Positions 6,267-11,028 of a DNA stretch of 11,028 nucleotides are shown one piece after another. How positions within the stretch are numbered: position 1 is the first letter of the stretch; every line of letters starts with the position of its first letter. Origin of the DNA: Bacillota bacterium (GTDB lineage: Bacteria > Bacillota > Bacilli > Bacillales > Cytobacillaceae); NCBI GenBank assembly GCA_023389895.1, contig JAEWDX010000361.1:1-11028 (forward strand), in the 5' to 3' direction. Both the position numbers and the translations under genes were made by a program. The notes beneath the pieces were generated by a model. It made no database searches, was not told the origin of the DNA, and saw only the letters and a program-made list of their open reading frames with translations.

Positions 6267-7160
6267 TCAGTCGCTCTCATTTCCTTCTTCAATAATATGC
6301 TCTTTTACTAATTCAACAAATGCTTGAACTTGTTTTAGCTTAAATGAAGACTCATACCCTAGAAGCCACGTATCTCTTTTTAGTGGCAGATGATTCTCAT
6401 CCAATAACGGGATTTTAAAAATATTCTTTTCAGAACGATTTAAAGTAATCGCTGGTAAGATCGCATAACCAATCCCATTAAAAGCCATTTGTTTACATGT
6501 TTCTATTTGATCGACAAGAATCGTTCTTTTTGGTGCTGTCTTGAAATGAGTAAGCCACCAATCTTGGATTTCTTGATAATAATTTGAATCACTTTTGAAC
6601 TGAATAAATGGGCGATCTGTTTCAAGGATTTGCTTTAGATCTGTTATTTCTCTATCGACAAGATATAAGCAATCCTCAAAAAGATGGATTTTAATCCCTT
6701 TCCAGTCCGGAGTACCGCGGATAATACCGATATGAACATGATCATCATAAATGGATTTCAAAATTTCACTACTCCAACCCGTAACAAGTGAAATTTTTGC
6801 TTGTGGATAGCGTGTTACAAATTTTTTAAGCACTTGGGGGAGCCAATTTTGTCCAACAATCGAAGCTACAGCAATTTTTAATGTTCCATACACTTCAGCA
6901 TTTAAAGCATGGATGGATTCGCGAACCTTTTCTTCTTTCACAATCACTTCATTAATAAAATTGATAATGATCTCACCAGCAGGTGTTAGCGTTAACCCTT
7001 TCTGTGAACGGATAAAGAGCTTTTCTCCCCACTCTTTTTCGATTGTTTGTAAACGCTGTGATAAAGCCGGCTGCGAGACAAATAATCTTTCAGCAGCTTT
7101 TCGCATATTCTTTTCTTGTGCCAACACAGAAAGAAAATGAAATTCAGATAATGAAGACAT
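6267..7160 (-). CDS. ccpC: LysR regulator CcpC (citrate-responsive)
   Basis: A 297-residue LysR-type regulator. The winged helix-turn-helix is at about residues 1-60 (NMRKAAERLFVSQPALSQRL), followed by a linker helix and a periplasmic-binding-like effector domain from about 90. In B. subtilis CcpC (YkuM) represses the citrate synthase and aconitase genes citZ and citB and responds to citrate; strong matches such as ILVDQIETCKQMAFNGIGYA and the ykuL-ccpC gene order support that identity. GAGGGG lies 5 nt before the ATG at 7160. The gene has a terminator behind it only weakly, if at all. A small dyad (7211-7226) upstream may be an autoregulatory operator. Direct orthology is inferred from memory of the B. 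subtilis protein. Confidence 0.87.
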   Translation of the reverse strand: MSSLSEFHFLSVLAQEKNMRKAAERLFVSQPALSQRLQTIEKEWGEKLFIRSQKGLTLTPAGEIIINFINEVIVKEEKVRESIHALNAEVYGTLKIAVASIVGQNWLPQVLKKFVTRYPQAKISLVTGWSSEILKSIYDDHVHIGIIRGTPDWKGIKIHLFEDCLYLVDREITDLKQILETDRPFIQFKSDSNYYQEIQDWWLTHFKTAPKRTILVDQIETCKQMAFNGIGYAILPAITLNRSEKNIFKIPLLDENHLPLKRDTWLLGYESSFKLKQVQAFVELVKEHIIEEGNESD

Positions 7161-7210
7161 AAGATCCCCTCATTTCTTTTTTTAAAAGGAAACTCATGAT
7201 TAGCGGCATA

Positions 7211-7226
7211 GTTATCTTCTAATAAC
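7211..7226. promoter_or_regulatory. Dyad upstream of ccpC
   Basis: GTTAT and ATAAC form an inverted repeat around 6 nt, about 50 nt before the ccpC start. LysR regulators commonly bind dyads near their own promoters, but the arms are in the opposite polarity to the ATAA-N7-TTAT site described for CcpC. Confidence 0.3.
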
Positions 7227-7253
7227 AAAAATCAAGCTCCCAAAATTGGGAGC
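7225..7253 (-). terminator. Terminator of darB/ykuL
   Basis: The palindrome GCTCCCAAAATTGGGAGC (7236-7253) forms a GC-rich stem followed on the minus strand by TTGATTTTTGTT. It starts 7 nt past the darB stop and separates it from ccpC. Confidence 0.85.
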
Positions 7254-7260
7254 CATTTAT

Positions 7261-7707
7261 TTATTTCTTATTTGTACTGCGAATAAAACTATTTAATTTC
7301 TTTAAAACCGTTCTTCTCGTAAAAATACCTTCAAAATAACCTTCCTCATTTTCTACACATAAAAAAGGATGATCAATTAATAAAGCAATCGAATTTTTCA
7401 TCGAGGAATTAATATTCAATCTTGGAATTTTCCGATTCATAACTTCTTCTACACGTTTTTCCTCAAGCTTTTCAAATTCGATTCTTTCAAGGCCGAGAAT
7501 GGAGTCCATAATGATTGGCGTGCTAATTAAACCATGTAGTTTATAATGCGGATCAAGTACCGGAATTGCCGTATAGCCACTTTTCGTCAATACTAAAAGA
7601 GCATGCTCTAAGCTATTTCCAATTTGAACATGGGCAACACGCTCAGACGGAATTAAAAAATCTCGGATACCATTATCTAAATTTTCCCCACTGTGAAGAC
7701 TTATCAT
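7261..7707 (-). CDS. darB: CBS-domain c-di-AMP receptor DarB/CbpB (YkuL)
   Basis: A 148-residue protein made of two CBS domains (about 20-75 and 85-145), with no attached enzyme or transporter domain. It resembles B. subtilis YkuL (DarB/CbpB), which binds c-di-AMP and, when unliganded, acts on Rel and pyruvate carboxylase. Features seen include SGYTAIPVLDPHYKLHGLIS in CBS1 and a C-terminal LIDHPFLCVENEEGYFEGIFTRR in CBS2. The start ATG at 7707 has GAGGAG 9 nt upstream. Terminators on both sides make it monocistronic, directly upstream of ccpC as in B. subtilis. Confidence 0.88.
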   Translation of the reverse strand: MISLHSGENLDNGIRDFLIPSERVAHVQIGNSLEHALLVLTKSGYTAIPVLDPHYKLHGLISTPIIMDSILGLERIEFEKLEEKRVEEVMNRKIPRLNINSSMKNSIALLIDHPFLCVENEEGYFEGIFTRRTVLKKLNSFIRSTNKK

Positions 7708-7771
7708 CGCCGAAAACTCCTCAAAGTAAATATTCTTATTTTAGTTTATCATAATTTTTAATTACTTGCTT

Positions 7772-7804
7772 AAAAAAGGAACCAACATGATAAAAATTGG
7801 TTCC
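7772..7804 (-). terminator. Terminator of ykuJ
   Basis: GGAACCAA (7778-7785) pairs with TTGGTTCC (7797-7804), and on the minus strand is followed by TTTTTT. It lies 13 nt past the ykuJ stop. Confidence 0.9.
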
Positions 7805-7817
7805 CTCGTATATGATC

Positions 7818-8051
7818 TTATTGAATTAAATCAAATATTTCAATCGTTATCATATCAATATTGTCAAATTGATATCTTTTCGGTTTTTCCTTATCTTGAT
7901 AAACCTCCAACTCAAACATTTCCGTTTTCGGTTGATAAGTTACTTGGCATTTCCTTTCCCCATTTACCTCAAAAAAGCGTTGTGATGGCTCACCATTTGC
8001 TTGTTCTTGTAAATGTTTTAATCGTGTTAATATACCTTGAAGCTGTGACAT
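7818..8051 (-). CDS. ykuJ: Conserved small protein YkuJ
   Basis: A 77-residue soluble protein of the Bacillus YkuJ family, whose function is unknown. It begins MSQLQGILTRLKHLQEQ, an amphipathic helix, then strands around RFFEVNGERKCQVTY and FELEVYQDKEKP, ending DNIDMITIEIFDLIQ, which matches the conserved C-terminus of B. subtilis YkuJ. The ATG at 8051 is chosen because AAAGGAG lies 7 nt upstream; the frame is open 12 codons further, but without a ribosome binding site. In B. subtilis ykuK lies between ykuJ and ykuL; it is absent here. Confidence 0.88.
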   Translation of the reverse strand: MSQLQGILTRLKHLQEQANGEPSQRFFEVNGERKCQVTYQPKTEMFELEVYQDKEKPKRYQFDNIDMITIEIFDLIQ

Positions 8052-8059
8052 GTTCCTTC

Positions 8060-8409
8060 TCCTTTCAGAAAACCCAAAGTCGTACATTTAGGTTTCTCTT
8101 TTGGTATGTTTCTATCCAAGTAGATTAAATTCGGAATATTCAAGCTGAACATCCCTCATACCAATATTAAAAGCATAAATTAATTGCATGTATATATTCA
8201 AGTAAAAACTTTGTTTTAAAAGGATTTTTTTTGAAATAAAGCTATTTTCATCAAAGCATTGCTCATTCTTTATTAAATATAAACAGGAATTTTACTTTTA
8301 CTCCATAATTTGTAATTAAGGATAAACTAGTCTGACTAATTAAAAAGAGGAAATTTAACGGGTAGGAGAGTTTTAAAGGCGTAGTCACAAAAATGATACT
8401 TTATATTTT
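8060..8409. other. Gene-free AT-rich region
   Basis: About 350 bases between ykuJ and the dehydrogenase block hold no open frame with a ribosome binding site on either strand, no RNA gene I recognise and no clear promoter, although the ykuJ promoter must lie in its left part. It marks the boundary between the conserved ykr/yku gene group and the accessory region. Confidence 0.5.
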
Positions 8410-8441
8410 AAAAAGAATGCCTCCCTCGAGACATTCTTTTT
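8410..8441. terminator. Terminator of SDR1 (hairpin copy 1)
   Basis: AAAAAGAATG (8410-8419) pairs with CATTCTTTTT (8432-8441); the inner bases extend it to a 14-bp stem with a 4-nt loop. It lies 10 nt past the SDR1 stop. Related hairpins occur at 9465-9498 and 10804-10830. Confidence 0.9.
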
Positions 8442-8451
8442 GGTAGATAAA

Positions 8452-9195
8452 TTATTGCGCTGTATAACCACCATCTACTAATAAGTTAGCACCAGTAACA
8501 AAGGATGATTCATCACTAGCTAGGAATAAGACAGCAGTTGCAATTTCTTCTGGTGTACCAAGTCGTCCAATTGGATGTTTCGTAATTAAGTATTGTCTCA
8601 TTTCTTCACTTAAATTGCTCGTCATTGGAGTATCAATATACCCTGGACAGACCGCATTCACTCTAATCCCTTTGCTTGCATATGTCACTGCTGCTGAACG
8701 AGTCATATTCACAACTCCACCCTTTGCGGCAGCATAGGCAGATACAGAAGGATGACCAACATGACCAAGAATAGAAGCACAGTTAATGATTGAACCTCCA
8801 CCATTTTTCATCATTTCTGGTATAGCAAATTTGCTGCAAAGAAACACACCTGTTAGGTCAATACTAATCAATTTATTCCAATCTTCCATCGTTGTCTCAT
8901 GAATATCACCCATAGCTCCTACACCTGCATTGGCAAATAGAACGTCTAACTTACCAAATGCCTCTACAGTTTCTCTTACAAGCTCTTTAACATCTTCCTC
9001 CTGCGAAACATCTGTTTTTATAAAAATTGCGTCTCCGCCTTGCTCTTTAATTAGACTTACAACTCTTTCACCCTTATCCGCATTACGTGCAGCAATAACT
9101 ACTTTTGCTCCTTCTTTAGCAAATAATAATGCTGTGCTTTCACCAATTCCAAACGTACCTCCAGTAATAATGGCAACTTTTCCTTCTAAACGCAT
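8452..9195 (-). CDS. Short-chain dehydrogenase/reductase (SDR1)
   Basis: A 247-residue classical SDR that should reduce a carbonyl or oxidise an alcohol with NAD(P)H; the substrate is unknown. The coenzyme loop is TGGTFGIG (11-18), with NAGVG at 89-93. The catalytic residues are Ser141, Tyr154 and Lys158 (SAYAAAKGG), and PGYIDTP follows. The position usually held by catalytic Asn is Asp113 (IDLTGVF). It ends in LLVDGGYTAQ, typical of FabG-like enzymes, but it lacks fatty-acid gene neighbours, so FabG itself is unlikely. GGAGG lies 8 nt before the ATG at 9195. Codon use is ordinary for the window. Upstream lie a -10 box, a cre-like site and an Fnr/Rex-type dyad. A paralogue starts beyond the right edge. 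Confidence 0.92.
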   Translation of the reverse strand: MRLEGKVAIITGGTFGIGESTALLFAKEGAKVVIAARNADKGERVVSLIKEQGGDAIFIKTDVSQEEDVKELVRETVEAFGKLDVLFANAGVGAMGDIHETTMEDWNKLISIDLTGVFLCSKFAIPEMMKNGGGSIINCASILGHVGHPSVSAYAAAKGGVVNMTRSAAVTYASKGIRVNAVCPGYIDTPMTSNLSEEMRQYLITKHPIGRLGTPEEIATAVLFLASDESSFVTGANLLVDGGYTAQ

Positions 9196-9246
9196 TGTGC
9201 ATTCCTCCATTTATACTCTGTGTATTTTTGTTAATATTAAACAAAA

Positions 9247-9262
9247 TGTGATTATTTTCACA
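9247..9262. promoter_or_regulatory. Fnr/Rex-type dyad upstream of SDR1
   Basis: TGTGA-N6-TCACA is a perfect inverted repeat, the form bound by B. subtilis Fnr, and the surrounding 18 bases match the Rex consensus TTGTGAAATAWTTCACAA at 14 positions. It lies about 10-25 nt downstream of the expected SDR1 transcription start, a position suited to repression. Confidence 0.5.
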
Positions 9263-9279
9263 ATCTGTCCTATAATGCT

Positions 9280-9285
9280 ATTATA
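9280..9285 (-). promoter_or_regulatory. -10 box of SDR1
   Basis: A perfect TATAAT on the minus strand about 85 nt upstream of the SDR1 start. No good -35 is found at 16-18 nt (ATGATT at 17), so it may need an activator. The same bases form the palindrome TATAAT-GCT-ATTATA. Confidence 0.45.
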
Positions 9286-9289
9286 CTAA

Positions 9290-9303
9290 GTTAAGCGCTT
9301 TCA
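9290..9303. promoter_or_regulatory. cre-like site upstream of SDR1
   Basis: Read on the minus strand, TGAAAGCGCTTAAC matches the CcpA operator TGWAANCGNTNWCA at all but its last two positions. It lies just upstream of the -10 box, so CcpA binding could affect the promoter. Confidence 0.5.
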
Positions 9304-9408
9304 ATCATTGTGCAAAATGGATAATATTATAAATGTATTTTAGTCAAAATGGTTAATGGTTGTAGTTTTTTTTTCCTAAATTTACAAACGGACAATTCAT
9401 TGTTTCAT

Positions 9409-9450
9409 AAAAAAACTATCTCATAGCTAGAAAATCAACTAATGAGATAG
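9409..9450 (-). terminator. Terminator downstream of ADH
   Basis: CTATCTCAT (9416-9424) pairs with ATGAGATAG (9442-9450), followed on the minus strand by a run of seven T. It ends minus transcripts from the ADH about 155 nt past its stop. Confidence 0.85.
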
Positions 9451-9464
9451 CCTTAATTACTTGG

Positions 9465-9545
9465 AAGAGTATGCCTCCCTTTAGACATCCCTTTTTTACT
9501 CTATTTATTATCGATCTCCGCCGTAAATTAACTGTAATTAAAGCG
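9465..9545 (-). pseudogene. Possible decayed SDR 3' end with hairpin copy 2
   Basis: The hairpin region 9465-9498 resembles the one 3' of SDR1, sharing ATGCCTCCCT and AGACAT. At the same distance behind it as in SDR1 and SDR2 are two stop codons (9505-9510), then on the minus strand codons for GGDR, and after a frame slip ALITVN, like the ITVNGG end common in SDR proteins. The trace is only about 40 bases and may be coincidence. Confidence 0.3.
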
Positions 9546-9604
9546 AAAACGATTCATCAACTGACAACTTAACAAAGTTCCAAGAGAACCCGTCTATTTA
9601 GATT

Positions 9605-10663
9605 TTATAAAGCCGTGAAGTCAAAGACCTTACGTCCTGTAATCTTACCTTTATGCATCTCGTCAATGACATCGTTAATATCACGAATATCAACCTTCTC
9701 AACGATTGGCTTAACCTTACCCTCAGCGCCAAACTGGAAGGCCTCACGCAAATCTTCGCGCGTTCCAACCAATGAACCACGAACCTCGATACCATCCAAT
9801 ACAGTCTTAGCGATGTTCAATTGCATGTCACCTTCTGGCAACGCAACAGCCACCAACTTACCCAATGGACGCAATGAGTTCACCGCTTGGTTAAAAGCAG
9901 CGGCGTTCACGGCCGTCACTTGGGCGTTATGCACACCACCCGTAGCCTTTTGGATCTCAGCGGCAACGTCGATTCCCTCTTGCTTACGATTAATCAACAC
10001 CTCAGCTCCGTTTTTACGAGCAGCTTCCAACTTGTCAGGGTTACCATCAACAACCGCCACGTGAGCTCCGAAGACGTTATGTGCATATTGCACCGCCAAG
10101 TTACCCAAACCACCAGCACCGTGAACAGATACCCACTGACCAGGCTTCGTTTCACCAACCTTCAATGACTTGTACATCGTCACACCGGCACATGTGATTG
10201 AAGAAGCTTGCACCGGATCCAAGTCTTCTGGAACCTTCACAGCGTACTTTGCATTAACGACCACTTGTTGGGCCATGGCACCGTCAACCGTATAACCAGA
10301 GTTACGCACCTTGCGGCAGAACGTCTCGTTTCCCGTCACACAATACTCGCACTGTCCGCAAGCATCGTAGAACCAAGCGATTGACACACGGTCGCCAACC
10401 TTCAAGTAATCAGAAGCGCCCTCTCCCAACTTAGCCACACGACCGATACCTTCGTGCCCGATAACACGACGGAAGTTACCATTGCGCATTCCCAATTGGT
10501 TTGGGTTACCAAAGTCCCCATTCGCTATGTGCAAATCTGTGTGGCACAAACCTGAATACTCCACATCAACCAAAGCCTCACCAAATGACAAGGCACGTGG
10601 TGTCCAATTTTCAATCAAGTCAACAAATCCATCTGGCGTCTCACGAACAACTGCTGCTTTCAT
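9605..10663 (-). CDS. adhP: Zinc-dependent alcohol dehydrogenase (AdhP-like)
   Basis: A 352-residue zinc medium-chain dehydrogenase that interconverts primary alcohols and aldehydes with NAD(H). The catalytic zinc ligands are Cys40 and His70 (in GHEGIG, with Glu71) and Cys158; four structural zinc cysteines are at 102, 105, 108 and 116 (CGQCEYC...C). The Rossmann loop is GAGGLG (182-187), and Asp206 after the second strand favours NAD. AAGGAG lies 8 nt before the ATG at 10663. Codon use is unlike the neighbours: 22 of 23 Leu are TTG, all 17 Arg are CGT or CGC, and two hand-counted 60-base lines give 50-52% GC. This suggests transfer, with TTG-rich lactic acid bacteria such as Weissella or Leuconostoc as plausible donors. 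The frame is intact, so it is probably functional. Confidence 0.93.
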   Translation of the reverse strand: MKAAVVRETPDGFVDLIENWTPRALSFGEALVDVEYSGLCHTDLHIANGDFGNPNQLGMRNGNFRRVIGHEGIGRVAKLGEGASDYLKVGDRVSIAWFYDACGQCEYCVTGNETFCRKVRNSGYTVDGAMAQQVVVNAKYAVKVPEDLDPVQASSITCAGVTMYKSLKVGETKPGQWVSVHGAGGLGNLAVQYAHNVFGAHVAVVDGNPDKLEAARKNGAEVLINRKQEGIDVAAEIQKATGGVHNAQVTAVNAAAFNQAVNSLRPLGKLVAVALPEGDMQLNIAKTVLDGIEVRGSLVGTREDLREAFQFGAEGKVKPIVEKVDIRDINDVIDEMHKGKITGRKVFDFTAL

Positions 10664-10720
10664 TGTTAATTCTCCTTTTTGTCTCAAAACTCAATAGTTT
10701 GTTATTTATTTCGCAAATTG

Positions 10721-10726
10721 ATTATA
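10721..10726 (-). promoter_or_regulatory. -10 box of ADH
   Basis: A perfect TATAAT on the minus strand about 58 nt upstream of the ADH start. The -35 at 17 nt (CGCATT) is poor and is overlapped by a cre-like site. Confidence 0.45.
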
Positions 10727-10745
10727 AAAATATTCATTTTAGAAA

Positions 10746-10759
10746 TGCGAGCGTTTTCA
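10746..10759. promoter_or_regulatory. cre-like site upstream of ADH
   Basis: On the minus strand TGAAAACGCTCGCA matches TGWAANCGNTNWCA at all but one position. It overlaps the -35 region of the ADH promoter, so CcpA would probably repress it when preferred sugars are present. Confidence 0.55.
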
Positions 10760-10770
10760 TTAACTAACTT

Positions 10771-10803
10771 TCCGTAAGTGATCCTTGCTATACGGCTTTT
10801 TCA
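10771..10803 (+). terminator. Terminator-like hairpin, plus direction
   Basis: CCGTAAG pairs with CT-TACGG (one bulged A), followed by CTTTTTC on the plus strand. No plus-strand gene is visible to feed it, so its role is unclear. Confidence 0.35.
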
Positions 10804-10830
10804 GTCGCCTCCTTTGAGGCACCCTTTTTT
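10804..10830. terminator. Hairpin 3' of SDR2 (copy 3)
   Basis: GCCTC pairs with GAGGC around a 4-nt loop, 10 nt past the SDR2 stop. The T-run (CCCTTTTTT) is on the plus side; the minus strand lacks one, so SDR2 transcripts may read through towards the ADH. It resembles the hairpins at 8410 and 9465. Confidence 0.45.
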
Positions 10831-10839
10831 CTACATATA

Positions 10840-11028
10840 TTATTGTGCAGTGTAGCCGCCATCAACTAATAAACTAGCACCAGTAACGAAGGATGAATCA
10901 TCACTAGCAAGGAATAGTGCAGCAGTCGCGATTTCCTCAGGTCTTCCTATACGTCCAATTGGATGTAACGATTCCAAATGTTTTTTTCCTTCTTCATCTA
11001 AAAAATCTAAAATCGGAGTATCAATATA
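10840..11028 (-). CDS. SDR2, 3' end of a short-chain dehydrogenase (partial)
   Basis: The last 62 codons and stop of a second SDR; the rest lies beyond the right edge. The visible part runs from YIDTP through HPIGRIGRPEEIATAALFLASD to LLVDGGYTAQ. It aligns without gaps to SDR1 and is identical at 45 of 62 residues, with differences concentrated in the variable substrate loop after YIDTP. The two are therefore paralogues that may differ in substrate. Catalytic residues are outside the window. Codon use is like SDR1 and unlike the ADH between them. It is on the same strand as the ADH and SDR1. Confidence 0.92.
   Translation of the reverse strand, partial: YIDTPILDFLDEEGKKHLESLHPIGRIGRPEEIATAALFLASDDSSFVTGASLLVDGGYTAQ

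Noticed and set aside
7193..7219. Eight-codon plus-strand frame behind AAAAGGA in the ccpC upstream region
   Set aside because: Very short and lying in the leader of a minus-strand gene; expected by chance.
8205..8230. Two adjacent AAAA-N5-TTTT boxes resembling ComK sites
   Set aside because: They abut directly rather than having the spacing known for ComK dimers, and the region is almost pure A/T.
9543..9556. cre-like CGAAAACGATTCAT downstream of ADH
   Set aside because: Several defined positions, including both ends, fail to match and it is far from any promoter.
9605..10697. Several long plus-strand frames opposite the ADH
   Set aside because: They are by-products of the GC-richer biased codons of the ADH; none has a ribosome binding site or a plausible protein.

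Overview
The window is a low-GC Firmicutes chromosome segment, most likely from a Bacillaceae (Bacillus-like) species. The gene content matches the B. subtilis ykr/ykq and yku neighbourhoods: peptide deformylase, a Cof-type phosphatase, rpoY-rnjA, ktrC, ykuV, ykuU, ccpC, darB/ykuL and ykuJ. Strong AGGAGG-type ribosome binding sites, TTGACA/TATAAT promoters and Rho-independent terminators at almost every unit fit this. The species cannot be named from the sequence.

Layout. 1-760: def (+) with its own extended -10 promoter, closed by a hairpin shared with the convergent HAD phosphatase gene (-). 1738-1903: a very small transcription unit (promoter, strong Shine-Dalgarno, 23-residue highly cationic peptide, terminator) that is easily missed. 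1938-4047: a promoter, a leader of about 150 nt with pairing potential, then rpoY and rnjA (RNA polymerase epsilon and RNase J1). 4048-8051: six minus-strand housekeeping genes, namely ktrC (K+ uptake gating), ykuV (thiol-disulfide), ykuU (2-Cys peroxiredoxin, with a PerR-like box by its promoter), ccpC (LysR regulator of citrate-cycle genes), darB/ykuL (CBS protein) and ykuJ. 8052-8409 is gene-free and AT-rich.

8410-11028 is an accessory dehydrogenase block: SDR1, a zinc-dependent alcohol dehydrogenase (ADH), and the 3' end of SDR2, all minus strand. The two SDRs are paralogues (45 of 62 aligned C-terminal residues identical). The ADH between them has quite different codon use: 22 of 23 leucines are TTG and all 17 arginines are CGT/CGC, whereas SDR1 has only 1 TTG in 18 leucines. 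Its GC is near 50%. It looks acquired, plausibly from a lactic acid bacterium. Related hairpins lie 3' of SDR1, ADH and SDR2, and the one behind the ADH abuts what looks like a decayed SDR 3' end. This suggests a former tandem SDR array into which the ADH was inserted. Catabolite (cre-like) sites lie upstream of SDR1 and the ADH, and a TGTGA-N6-TCACA dyad (Fnr/Rex-type) lies upstream of SDR1, pointing to control by carbon and redox state.

Functional threads are RNA synthesis and turnover (rpoY-rnjA), second-messenger targets (KtrC and DarB, both c-di-AMP receptors in B. subtilis), peroxide/thiol homeostasis (YkuU, YkuV), and carbonyl/alcohol redox chemistry at the right end.
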